Shown piece by piece: positions 7,506-14,407 of a stretch of DNA of 24,280 nucleotides (positions within the stretch are counted from its first letter, which is position 1; every line of letters begins with the position of its first letter). A model generated the notes under the pieces. That model was not told where the DNA came from and searched no databases. It worked only from the letters and a program-made list of their open reading frames with translations. The translations under genes were made by a program, and so were the position numbers. Location of the stretch: positions 1 to 24,280 of the forward strand of contig JBHHZM010000037.1 of NCBI GenBank assembly GCA_046758065.1, read 5' to 3'. The stretch is from JBHHZM01 sp046758065 (GTDB lineage: Bacteria > Pseudomonadota > Alphaproteobacteria > JAAXGF01).

Positions 7506-8117
7506 TCAACGTGGTTCTGCCAATGCCGCCAGAGCGCCGGGCGTGTCGATGTCGATGAGCACGCCGTCGTCCTCGGTCTCGACCTCACACAGCGCGTCGC
7601 CGTGCTCGTCGATCAGGTGGCGCGCGCCGACGTCGCCGATGAGACCTTCCATTTCGGCGAAGAAGCGCCGCGCCCACAGCACTGGGTTGCCGCGTTTGCC
7701 GCGATACACCGGCAGGCAGATGGCGCGGCCGTCGTCGGGCGCGAAGGCGGCGATCAGGCGGTCGATGACGGCCGCCGTCACCCGGGGCATGTCGCCGAGG
7801 CAGACGACGGCGCCATCGATGTCGGCGGGAAGCGCTGCGAGCCCGGTGGCGAGCGAGGTGCTGAGACCGGCGGCGTAATCGGGGTTGTGCGCGAAGAAGA
7901 CCGCGAAGCCGGCGAGGGCCGCGCGCACGTGCGCTTCCTCGTGGCCGGTGACGACGATCACCGGCGCGGCGCGCGAAGCGCAAATCTCGCCGACCACCCG
8001 CGCGATCAGCGGAACCCCGGCGACCGGGACAAGCAGCTTGTTGGCGCCGCCCATCCGCAGCGAACGGCCAGCGGCGAGCACGACGGCGGCGACCCGCAAC
8101 GGCCGCTCGACCGTCAC
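7506..8117 (-). CDS. MocA-like nucleotidyltransferase (molybdenum cofactor cytidylyltransferase family)
   Basis: The 203-residue protein has the MobA/MocA fold. The nucleotide-binding motif is VLAAGRSLRMGGANKLL (residues about 12-28) and the metal-binding motif is CLGDMPR. MocA attaches CMP to molybdopterin to form the MCD cofactor used by xanthine-oxidase-family enzymes with CoxL/XdhB-type large subunits. AOR-type enzymes use an un-nucleotidylated bis-pterin cofactor, so this gene argues that an MCD enzyme exists in the cell. It is translationally coupled to the preceding XdhC gene: GTG start at 8117, with the upstream TGA sharing three bases (GTGA). Confidence 0.85.
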   Translation of the reverse strand: MTVERPLRVAAVVLAAGRSLRMGGANKLLVPVAGVPLIARVVGEICASRAAPVIVVTGHEEAHVRAALAGFAVFFAHNPDYAAGLSTSLATGLAALPADIDGAVVCLGDMPRVTAAVIDRLIAAFAPDDGRAICLPVYRGKRGNPVLWARRFFAEMEGLIGDVGARHLIDEHGDALCEVETEDDGVLIDIDTPGALAALAEPR

Positions 8118-8830
8118 GCTTTGGTCTCGCTCCGCACCGTGCCGCGGCGGCGGATCTGGGTGATCTCGGCCATGATCGAAACCGCGATCTCGGCCGGCGA
8201 CCGGGCGCCGATTGACAGCCCGATGGGGCCGTGGATGCGGGCGATCGCTTCGTCATCGTGGCCGAGCTCGACGAGGCGCGCGCAACGCTTCGCGTGGGTC
8301 CGCGCGCTGCCGAGCGAGCCGATATAGAAGGCGGGCGAGCGCAGCGCCACGTCGAGCGCCGGGTCGTCGAGCTTGGGATCGTGGGTGAGGGTGACGACCG
8401 CCGTGCGCGAGTCGGGGGCGAGCGCGCGCATCGCCGCGTCGGGCCAGTCGCGCGATACGGCGACATCGGGAAAACGCTCGGCGCTCGCGAATGCGCGACG
8501 CGGATCGATGACGGTGACCGCGTAACCGGCAAGCGTCGCCATGCGCACCAGCGGCTGGGCGATGTGCACCGCGCCGACGACGATCATCCGGGGCGGCGGA
8601 TTGTGGACATGAATGAACGTCCGGCCCGTCGCCATGTCGAACGACGCGCTGCGGTCGTGAGCGAGCGCCTTCTCCGCCGCCGCGGCGAGGTCGGTCGCGA
8701 CGGTCGTTTCGGTCGGCCCGTCGACCGGCAGGAAAAGATGCTGTTCGCCGGTCTCGAGATTGGTGAGCAGCGCCGCCGGCCGCCGCGCGGCGCGCGCCTC
8801 GATCAACCGGTCGAGGAGATCGCGCTTCAC
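8114..8830 (-). CDS. XdhC/CoxI family protein, C-terminal (Rossmann) half
   Basis: The 238-residue protein corresponds to the XdhC C-terminal Rossmann domain. It contains RMIVVGAVHIAQPLVRMA (a dinucleotide-type loop, GAVHIAQ where GAGHVAQ is more usual), YIGSLGSARTHAKR, and the family end motif GPIGLSIGARSPAEIAVSI. XdhC proteins bind molybdenum cofactor and promote its sulfuration before insertion into xanthine-oxidase-family enzymes. In many bacteria XdhC is one chain; here the N-terminal domain is a separate upstream gene. The start is GTG at 8830, overlapping the upstream stop as GTGA. About 80 residues before the Rossmann domain are poorly assigned. Confidence 0.85.
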   Translation of the reverse strand: MKRDLLDRLIEARAARRPAALLTNLETGEQHLFLPVDGPTETTVATDLAAAAEKALAHDRSASFDMATGRTFIHVHNPPPRMIVVGAVHIAQPLVRMATLAGYAVTVIDPRRAFASAERFPDVAVSRDWPDAAMRALAPDSRTAVVTLTHDPKLDDPALDVALRSPAFYIGSLGSARTHAKRCARLVELGHDDEAIARIHGPIGLSIGARSPAEIAVSIMAEITQIRRRGTVRSETKA

Positions 8831-9171
8831 TCGATGCGCTCCACATAAATCTCGACCGTGCCGCCGCAGGCGAGACCCACTTCCCAGGCCTGTTCGTTGC
8901 TGACGCCGTAGGCGAGCAGGCGCGGTTTCCCGTCGGCGATCACTTGACGCGCCTCGTGAACCACGGCGGCCTCGATGCAGCCGCCCGAGACCGAACCCCG
9001 GAAGGCGCCCGCGTCGTCGACCACGAGCTGGCTGCCCACCGGGCGTGGACTCGATCCCCAGGTGCCGACGACGGTGGCGAGCGCGACATCCCGGCCTTCG
9101 GCGCGCCAGCGCGCGGCGAGATCGAGCACATCGTCATCGGCCGGCACGATCTCGGGTTCGGTATGTGTCAT
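8827..9171 (-). CDS. XdhC/CoxI family protein, N-terminal domain
   Basis: The 114-residue protein is the isolated XdhC_CoxI domain. It shows TVVGTWGSSPRPVGSQLVV and the conserved SGGCIEAAV with Cys65, the family cysteine implicated in cofactor handling. It ends just after the usual domain boundary and is coupled by GTGA overlap to the gene for the other half. Together the two would reconstitute one XdhC. The ATG at 9171 is preceded by GGAG at short spacing, and coxM ends 16 bases upstream. Confidence 0.87.
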   Translation of the reverse strand: MTHTEPEIVPADDDVLDLAARWRAEGRDVALATVVGTWGSSPRPVGSQLVVDDAGAFRGSVSGGCIEAAVVHEARQVIADGKPRLLAYGVSNEQAWEVGLACGGTVEIYVERIE

Positions 9172-9187
9172 GGCTCCGCCCCCGGGG

Positions 9188-9982
9188 TCACGACGCGGAG
9201 GCCACGGCGCGCTTGGCCATGACGCCGATTAGATGCGCCCGGTACTCGGCCGAGGCGTGGATGTCCGAGTTGAGTGCCTCGGCTTCGACGGCGACGCCGT
9301 CGAGCGCCCCGGGCGAGAAGTCAACGGCCAGCGCGCGCTCGAACGCGCGCACCCGGAAAACGCAGTCCCCCGCGCCCGTCGCCGCGACCCGGACGACGCT
9401 TCCCGTGTGCGCCACGAAGACGCCGGCGATGGCGTAGCGCGAGGCCGGGTTCGGAAACTTGGCGTAGCCCGCCTTTTCGGGCAGGGGAAAGCTCACCCCG
9501 GTGATAATCTCGCTTTCCTTGAGCGCCGTTTCGAACAGCCCGGCGAAGAACGTGTCGGCGGCGATTTCGCGCCGGTTGGTCTGTATCGTGGCGTCGAGTC
9601 CGAGCACCGCGGCGGGGTAGTCGGCGGCGGGATCGTTGGTCGCGAGCGAACCGCCGATGGTGCCCCGGTTGCGGACCTGCGGGTCGCCGATGAGACTGGC
9701 GAGAGCGGCGAGCGCGGGGATGGCCTTGCGCAGGTCGTTCGATGCGGCGACGTCGGCATGGAGCGTCATGGCGCCCACTTCGACGCTGCCGCCGAGGATC
9801 CTGATGCCGGCGAGATCGTCGATTCCGGCGAGATCGACGAGATCGGAAGGCTGCGCGAGGCGCTGTCTGAGCGTCGGAATCAGGGTCTGGCCGCCGGCGA
9901 GCGGTTGCCCGTCCTCGGCGGCGTCGAGCAAGGCAACGGCGGCGTCGATCGACGATGGTCGGTGATAGCGGAAATCGTACAT
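9188..9982 (-). CDS. CoxM-like FAD-binding (medium) subunit of the xanthine oxidase/CO dehydrogenase family
   Basis: The 264-residue protein is a complete medium subunit with a VAO-type FAD domain. Both flavin-binding signatures are visible: AGGQTLIPTLRQR (residues about 30-42) and TIGGSLATNDPAAD (about 113-126). The CO dehydrogenase flavoprotein C-terminal domain follows from about residue 160. Family members pass electrons from [2Fe-2S] clusters to NAD, quinone or another acceptor. It follows the CoxS-like gene by 25 bases. No large subunit (CoxL, molybdopterin domain) lies on either side, which is exceptional for a coxM-type gene. Confidence 0.93.
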   Translation of the reverse strand: MYDFRYHRPSSIDAAVALLDAAEDGQPLAGGQTLIPTLRQRLAQPSDLVDLAGIDDLAGIRILGGSVEVGAMTLHADVAASNDLRKAIPALAALASLIGDPQVRNRGTIGGSLATNDPAADYPAAVLGLDATIQTNRREIAADTFFAGLFETALKESEIITGVSFPLPEKAGYAKFPNPASRYAIAGVFVAHTGSVVRVAATGAGDCVFRVRAFERALAVDFSPGALDGVAVEAEALNSDIHASAEYRAHLIGVMAKRAVASAS

Positions 9983-10007
9983 GGTCGATTCGCCGGCCGC
10001 AGTTGCC

Positions 10008-10481
10008 TCAGCCTCGCATCATCGCCCTGGCGCCGGCCTGGATCGCCTTGACGATGTTGTGGTAGCCGGTGCAACGACACAGGTTGCCCGCGATGCCGGC
10101 GCGCACCTCGGCCTCGCTGGGCGCCGGGTTGCGTCGTACCAGATCGATCGCGCTCATCACCATGCCGGGGGTGCAAAACCCGCACTGCAACCCATGATTC
10201 GCGTGGAACGCCGCCTGCATGGGGTGAAGCTCCCCGTCCTTCGCGAGCCCCTCGATCGTCGTCACCGCGCGGCCTTCGGCCTGGACGGCGAGCATGGCGC
10301 AGGCCTTGACCGAGCGGCCGTCGACCTGGACGACGCAGGCGCCGCACTGCGCGGTATCGCAGCCGACGTGCGTCCCGGTAAGGCCGAGACCCTCGCGCAG
10401 AAAATCGACCAGCAACGTGCGCCCCTCGACTTCACGGGCGACGTCTTCACCGTTCACCGTCAACGACACGGTGATCGTCAT
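10008..10481 (-). CDS. CoxS-like [2Fe-2S] (small) subunit of the xanthine oxidase/CO dehydrogenase family
   Basis: The 157-residue protein carries two complete [2Fe-2S] sites. The plant-type cluster uses Cys41, 46, 49 and 61 (HVGCDTAQCGAC, then KAC). The helical-domain cluster uses Cys100, 103, 135 and 137 (QCGFCTPGM, then LCRC). Length and order are those of CoxS/XdhA-type small subunits. The start at 10481 is supported by GGAGGGA upstream; the longer frame from a GTG at 10499 reads through that ribosome site. It is followed by coxM. Electrons would come from a catalytic subunit that is not encoded next to it. Confidence 0.95.
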   Translation of the reverse strand: MTITVSLTVNGEDVAREVEGRTLLVDFLREGLGLTGTHVGCDTAQCGACVVQVDGRSVKACAMLAVQAEGRAVTTIEGLAKDGELHPMQAAFHANHGLQCGFCTPGMVMSAIDLVRRNPAPSEAEVRAGIAGNLCRCTGYHNIVKAIQAGARAMMRG

Positions 10482-10511
10482 ACGTTTTTCTCCCTCCACC
10501 GCGTCGGAGTT

Positions 10512-10540
10512 AGTCTCGTGCCCGACAGGGACGAGGTCAA
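10512..10540 (-). promoter_or_regulatory. Candidate internal promoter upstream of the CoxS-like gene
   Basis: On the minus strand TTGACC (10535-10540) is followed after 17 bases by GAGACT (10512-10517). The -35 is good and the -10 is weak. If real, coxS-coxM-xdhC-mocA could be transcribed separately from the AOR genes. Confidence 0.3.
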
Positions 10541-10555
10541 CCGCGATTACGCCAG

Positions 10556-10861
10556 CTAGCCGCCGCCGCGTCGGTAGTAGAGATCGAACCGTTCGAGCGT
10601 CGCGGCGACCTCGGCCGGAGCATAGCCGTGAAAGGCGAGCGTTACCCGGGTCACCGGAAGCGTAATCGAGGCGATACGCCGCACGCCCTCTGCGGCAAGC
10701 GTGATGTCGAGATGCCGGTCGGCGTCGCCGAGCCGGATACGATCGCCTTCGATACGGTAGTCCGAGGCGCCCAGCGCTTTGGGCAGAATACGGAAGAAAT
10801 CGGCGTGGCTGATTCCCATCTCCTTGGTGAAGACGGGGCCGTCATTGGGGTCGTCAGCCAC
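10556..10861 (-). CDS. Unrecognised 101-residue protein in the AOR cluster
   Basis: I do not recognise the family. The likely start is GTG at 10861, overlapping the end of the MoaD-like gene by eight bases; the longer frame to 10891 overlaps it far more. The product begins with an acidic stretch, continues through KEMGISHADFFRILPKAL, and has alternating hydrophobic strands (DITLAAEGVRRIASITLPVTRV). It ends in a basic, Gly-rich tail and has no cysteines, signal peptide or membrane segment. A small alpha/beta protein is plausible. Coupling to the MoaD-like gene and AOR suggests a role in cofactor assembly or enzyme maturation. This is guilt by association only. Confidence 0.65.
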   Translation of the reverse strand: MADDPNDGPVFTKEMGISHADFFRILPKALGASDYRIEGDRIRLGDADRHLDITLAAEGVRRIASITLPVTRVTLAFHGYAPAEVAATLERFDLYYRRGGG

Positions 10862-11105
10862 CGGCGACGGGGGGCCAGACGGCGAGCGCATCGCCGTCCT
10901 CGAGCGCGCGGGTCGTCCTTTCCCCGGGCGGAACGAAAATGCCGTTGACCAGCACGAGCTTGCAGACCTTCACCGGCAGATTGAGCCGTTCCATGATGTC
11001 ATTCGGGGTGGCGCCCTCGGGCGCCTCGATTTCGGCCACGTTTTTGACCGCCCCCGGCGGCAGGAAGGGGCTCAGCGAGGCGTAGAGCTTGACGATTACC
11101 TTCAT
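10854..11105 (-). CDS. MoaD/ThiS-family sulfur carrier protein
   Basis: The 83-residue protein has the beta-grasp ubiquitin-like pattern of MoaD. It begins MKVIVKLYASLSPFLPPG, has the central VLVNGIFVPP, and finishes with LAVWPPVAGG. The C-terminal Gly-Gly is the site of adenylation and thiocarboxylate formation in this family. MoaD-like genes next to AORs are known in other bacteria and are thought to serve pterin cofactor synthesis for the tungsten enzyme. It lies 134 bases downstream of the AOR gene, beyond a strong hairpin. The larger open frame running through this gene up to 12029 is a shadow of the AOR coding sequence. Confidence 0.88.
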   Translation of the reverse strand: MKVIVKLYASLSPFLPPGAVKNVAEIEAPEGATPNDIMERLNLPVKVCKLVLVNGIFVPPGERTTRALEDGDALAVWPPVAGG

Positions 11106-11175
11106 CGGCAATCCCGCCTTACACGGGAGCATGGGGAAAGCCCGACGCGCGCCGGACGGATCGCAGCCGATAATT

Positions 11176-11213
11176 CCGGGGCCGGGCGGCGACGACCGTT
11201 CTCCCGGCCCCGG
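11176..11213 (-). repeat. Strong GC-rich hairpin between the AOR and MoaD-like genes
   Basis: A perfect 11-base inverted repeat, CCGGGGCCGGG (11176-11186) with CCCGGCCCCGG (11203-11213), surrounds a 16-base loop. It lies 26 bases after the AOR stop on the transcribed minus strand. The following bases (AATTATCGG) include no T-run, so it is more likely a partial terminator, a 3' stabiliser of the AOR message or a processing site than a full intrinsic terminator. Confidence 0.7.
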
Positions 11214-11239
11214 TGACTTCGCCGAACGTGCGCGAGCGC

Positions 11240-13087
11240 CTAGAGTCCGAGGCGACCGATGGTTTCGTTCGTCGGCACGCCGCCCGTGGTCCAGCCGCGC
11301 AGCTCGTAGTACTCGGGCAGCATCTTGTCGAGCCCGCTGACCTTGCCCTTGGCCGGTCCGGTCTTGGCCGCCTCCTTGAGCAGGCGCTGGGGCAGGCTGT
11401 CGTCCTTGCCGGTGAAGCCGGCCGCGAGGTTGAACTGGCGCTCGAGATTCCAGATGCGTTCGCCGGTCTCCAGCAGCCGCTCGGTGGTCCATTCGCCTTC
11501 GCAGGCCGCATCGACCTGGGGAGCGAAATCGTCGAGCGTCCAGGCGAAGGTGGTGAAGAGACAGAGTCCGGTCGAATCGACCGCCGCGGTGGCGTCCTGA
11601 AACGCCTTGACCAGCCCGGCCTTGCCGTCGGACACCAGCGGATCGGTCTTTTCGGGTATGCCGAGCACTTCGGAAGCGACCGTGTAGCTGCGCAGGTGGC
11701 AGGCGCCGCGGTTCGCGGTGGCGTAGGTCAGCCCCATGCCCTGGATGCCGCGCGGATCGTAGGCGGGGAACTCCTGGCCCTTGACCGTCATCGACAGCTC
11801 GGGCTTGCCGTATTTCTCGCACAACCGCTTCGACCCGAGGCCGATCTCCTTGCCGAAGCCTTCGCCTGCGACAGTGAGCTCGGTAATTTTGGCAAGCGCT
11901 TCCGCCGAACCGAACGTCAACGCGACGCCGCCGGTTTCCTTGTCGGTGATAACGCCCGATTCGTAGAGGTCCATCGCGGCGCCCACCGTGGCGCCGTAGG
12001 AAATCGGGTCCATCCCCTGCTCGTTGCACAGGTAGTTGCAGTAGGTCAGGGCCTCGAGGTCGTCGACCCCGGTGGCGGCGCCCAGACTCCAGGCGTTCTC
12101 ATATTCGAGCCCGCCCGACGCGCCCCAGTATTGGGGTTTGTTCTCGACCGTGAAATGTCCCTTGTCCATTTGCGAGACCCGACCGCAGGCGATGGTGCAG
12201 CCGAAGCAGGCCTGGTTCGTCACCAGGTTCGCCTTGCCGTCGGTCGGGCGCTTTTCGTGCATCGCCTCGGCCGAAATCCTGCTCGCCCCGTCGAACTGCA
12301 CGTCGTGTGAATTGCGGGTGGGCAGGGCGCCGGTCTCGTTGATCACGTTCATCAGCACCTGGGTGCCGTAGGTCGGCAGTCCTTCGCCGGTGACCGCGTT
12401 CTCGGCCAGCACCTTCTTGGCCGCCGAAGTCGCCGCCATGAAGCGCGCCGGATCCTTGACGCTGACTCCCAGGGTGCCGCGCACCGCGACGGCCTTGAGG
12501 TTCTTCGATCCCATCACCGTGCCGACCCCTGAACGTCCGGCGGCGCGATGCAGGTCGTTGACGATGCAGGCGTAAAACACGCCGTTCTCGCCGGCTTTGC
12601 CGATCGAGGCGACGCGGATTTGCGGGTCGCCGTTCTCCGCCTTGATGGCCGCTTCGGTATCCCAGGTCGATCCGCTCCAGAGATGTTCGGCCGAGCGCAA
12701 CTCGGCGCGGTCGTCCTCGATCCACAAATAGACGGGCTTCGCCGCCTTGCCCTCGAAGATGATCATGTCCCAGCCGGCGAACTTGAGCTCGGCCCCGAAG
12801 TAGCCGCCCGAGTTCGAGCAGGCGATCGCACCGGTCAGCGCACCCTTCGTGATCACCGAGTAACGTCCGCCGGTCGAGGCGCAGGTGCCGGTCAGCGGAC
12901 CGGTGGCGAAGATCATCTTGTTGTCGGGCGACAGCGGGTCGACCTTGGGGTCGACTTCCTCGGCTAGATATTTCGAAGCCAGGCCGCGCTGGCCCAGATA
13001 GCTTTGCACCCACTCCATGTTGAGAGGTTCGCTCTTGCAGGTGCCTTTGTTCAGGTCGACCCGCAGGATTTTCTTTGTCCAAGCCAT
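11240..13087 (-). CDS. aor: Aldehyde:ferredoxin oxidoreductase (tungsten-type), catalytic subunit
   Basis: The 615-residue protein is a full-length AOR-family enzyme. The N-terminal pterin-binding domain starts with KKILRVDLNKG and contains GPLTGTCASTGGRYSVITKG. The cubane cluster ligands are CX2CX3C at Cys294, 297 and 301 (ACFGCTIAC) plus Cys509 (GLCLFTT). The second pterin segment is YDPRGIQGMGLTYATANRGACH. AORs oxidise aldehydes to carboxylic acids with a tungsten bis-pterin cofactor; many homologues have other substrates, so the reaction here is unproven. The upstream gene encodes a four-cluster ferredoxin like the partner of the Aromatoleum aromaticum AOR. That system's NAD-linked flavoprotein is absent, and CoxM/CoxS-like genes lie downstream instead. 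No signal peptide is present, so it is cytoplasmic. Confidence 0.95.
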   Translation of the reverse strand: MAWTKKILRVDLNKGTCKSEPLNMEWVQSYLGQRGLASKYLAEEVDPKVDPLSPDNKMIFATGPLTGTCASTGGRYSVITKGALTGAIACSNSGGYFGAELKFAGWDMIIFEGKAAKPVYLWIEDDRAELRSAEHLWSGSTWDTEAAIKAENGDPQIRVASIGKAGENGVFYACIVNDLHRAAGRSGVGTVMGSKNLKAVAVRGTLGVSVKDPARFMAATSAAKKVLAENAVTGEGLPTYGTQVLMNVINETGALPTRNSHDVQFDGASRISAEAMHEKRPTDGKANLVTNQACFGCTIACGRVSQMDKGHFTVENKPQYWGASGGLEYENAWSLGAATGVDDLEALTYCNYLCNEQGMDPISYGATVGAAMDLYESGVITDKETGGVALTFGSAEALAKITELTVAGEGFGKEIGLGSKRLCEKYGKPELSMTVKGQEFPAYDPRGIQGMGLTYATANRGACHLRSYTVASEVLGIPEKTDPLVSDGKAGLVKAFQDATAAVDSTGLCLFTTFAWTLDDFAPQVDAACEGEWTTERLLETGERIWNLERQFNLAAGFTGKDDSLPQRLLKEAAKTGPAKGKVSGLDKMLPEYYELRGWTTGGVPTNETIGRLGL

Positions 13088-13102
13088 GACGTTATCTCCC
13101 CC

Positions 13103-13582
13103 TCACGCGTCCGCCCGGGCGCCGGCATCGGTCTTGTCGGCCCAGGCGCGCATCTTGTCGTATCCCGTCCAGTCGGCATCGACGTAAGTGATCGCTTGCG
13201 TCGGACAGGCCTTGGCGCAGGCGGGATCGCCGCCGCACAGATCGCATTTGACGACCTTGCCGCTCGCCTGGTTGTAGTTGATCGTGCCGAAGGGGCAGGC
13301 GATCGTGCAGACCTTGCAGCCGACGCAGACGTCGTCGTGCACCACTTTCGCGCCGGTCGTCGTGTCCACCGTGATGGCGTCAACCGGGCAGGCTTCCATA
13401 CACCAGGCGTCGGCGCATTGCGTGCAGGTATAGGGCACGAAGCGCGCTTCCGAATGGAACTCGAAAATCTTGATTCGCGACCGGGCGGGGTTGAACGTAC
13501 CGCCGTGCTCGAATGAGCATGCCATCTCGCACTGGCGGCAGCCGGTACATTTTTCGGGACTGATGTTGAGCGATTTGAGCAT
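13103..13582 (-). CDS. Polyferredoxin-like electron-transfer subunit with four [4Fe-4S] sites
   Basis: The 159-residue protein contains sixteen cysteines in four ferredoxin-type groups: 12/15/18/22, 53/56/61/65, 86/89/92/96 and 113/116/122/126. This is the pattern of the DMSO-reductase/HycB-type iron-sulfur subunits and of the AorA-type partner of bacterial AORs. It probably carries electrons between the AOR active site and a flavoprotein or soluble acceptor. The ATG at 13582 is chosen because GAGGGAGGAG lies directly upstream; the longer frame to 13687 runs into the control region. The AOR gene starts 15 bases after its stop. Confidence 0.93.
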   Translation of the reverse strand: MLKSLNISPEKCTGCRQCEMACSFEHGGTFNPARSRIKIFEFHSEARFVPYTCTQCADAWCMEACPVDAITVDTTTGAKVVHDDVCVGCKVCTIACPFGTINYNQASGKVVKCDLCGGDPACAKACPTQAITYVDADWTGYDKMRAWADKTDAGARADA

Positions 13583-13620
13583 CGCACTCCTCCCTCTTGG
13601 GCTGGCAGGGCGATGCGATC

Positions 13621-13634
13621 CCACGAAACCGTGG
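13621..13634 (-). repeat. Small hairpin in the leader of the ferredoxin-AOR unit
   Basis: CCACG-AAAC-CGTGG is a perfect five-base stem with a tetraloop. It lies about 40 bases before the start of the ferredoxin gene, in its presumed 5' leader. Confidence 0.3.
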
Positions 13635-13681
13635 TCGGCCTCCCCCGCGCCTCGAAGCGATCCGATCCGGATGGACCTTGC

Positions 13682-13736
13682 CGTCAAGCCTAGCGCGGAA
13701 GTTCGGGCGATTCCAGCCTAACAAGCATGGAATCGC
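13682..13736 (-). promoter_or_regulatory. Control region of the ferredoxin-AOR operon with a long-spaced inverted repeat
   Basis: A perfect 9-base inverted repeat GCGATTCCA-N12-TGGAATCGC spans 13707-13736. Its half-sites are 21 bases apart centre to centre, which is two helical turns and typical of a dimeric regulator's operator. Downstream on the minus strand is TTGACG (13682-13687), a good -35 box, though the -10 box 17 bases on (CGGATC) is weak. On the plus strand the repeat is followed by an A/T stretch, but no plus-strand gene precedes it, so a terminator is less likely. The whole 13583-13811 gap holds no gene. Confidence 0.45.
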
Positions 13737-13811
13737 GGGAAAATTTTTCTCGCTGGTCAAACCACGCGCCGGCAACGGGGACGTGGCGGCCGTGCAAGCA
13801 CCCATGGCGCT

Positions 13812-14390
13812 TCAGAGGTTGAAGGCGAAAAGCAGCACCGCGACGATCACAAGCACGCCGGCGACCCAGACCCAGGGTCCGAGACTCGATGGCGCGGGGG
13901 GCGTCTCGGCAGGCGTTACGGGCTGTTCTTCCGGCGCCGGTTCTTCCGGGGCCGCGCTCACCAGCGCCGAGAACGTTCCGAAGAAGTCCGCCGCGAGCTT
14001 GCGCGCGGTCGAACCGAGGAGGCGCTGACCGACCTGCGCGAGCTTGCCGCCGACGGTCGCTTCGGCCTCGTAGGAAAGCAGGGTGGCTGTGTTGCTTCCG
14101 GTGAGCCGCACGCGCGCTTCGCCGCGCGCGAAGCCGGCGACGCCGCCCTGACCTTCGCCCGCGATGCGGTAGCCGTTGGGCGGGTCGAGATCGGAGAGCG
14201 TCACCTTGCCCCTGAACGCCGCCTTGACGGGGCCGACCTTGACCACCACGCGGGCGCGGAACTCGGTGTCGGAGACCTTCTCGATCTCTTCGCAGCCGGG
14301 GATCGACTGCGCGAGTATCGTCGGGTCGTTCAACGCCCGCCACACCCGTTCGCGCGACGCCGGGATTTCGAATTCGCCGGTGATCTTCAT
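13812..14390 (-). CDS. CoxG-like SRPBCC protein with C-terminal membrane anchor
   Basis: The 192-residue protein has a START/SRPBCC domain of the CO dehydrogenase subunit G family at residues 1-145 (MKITGEFEIPASRERVWRAL, SIPGCEEIE, YEAEATVGGKLAQVGQRLL). A Pro/Glu-rich linker (about 147-170) leads to a single C-terminal membrane helix (WVWVAGVLVIVAVLLFAFN). In carboxydotrophs CoxG helps dock CO dehydrogenase at the membrane; members next to other enzymes may bind quinone-like or hydrophobic ligands. Its presence strengthens the Cox character of the cluster although coxL is missing. It follows the DUF4149 gene by 17 bases, so it may be transcribed from upstream, and it is separated from the ferredoxin gene by a 229-base control region. 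Confidence 0.9.
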   Translation of the reverse strand: MKITGEFEIPASRERVWRALNDPTILAQSIPGCEEIEKVSDTEFRARVVVKVGPVKAAFRGKVTLSDLDPPNGYRIAGEGQGGVAGFARGEARVRLTGSNTATLLSYEAEATVGGKLAQVGQRLLGSTARKLAADFFGTFSALVSAAPEEPAPEEQPVTPAETPPAPSSLGPWVWVAGVLVIVAVLLFAFNL

Positions 14391-14407
14391 GTCGCCGTTG
14401 TCCGTCC

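Noticed and set aside
8827..8830. Frameshift breaking a single XdhC gene
   Set aside because: The halves meet at a clean domain boundary with a GTGA overlap that recurs at the next junction, and separate XdhC halves are known in cox-type clusters; treated as a real split.
10854..12029. A 391-residue protein ending in the MoaD-like domain
   Set aside because: The upstream part is a shadow of the AOR gene; the MoaD-like gene has its own ATG at 11105.
13707..13742. Plus-strand intrinsic terminator (inverted repeat followed by an A/T stretch)
   Set aside because: No plus-strand gene lies upstream, and the 12-base spacing with equal arms fits an operator of the minus-strand unit better.
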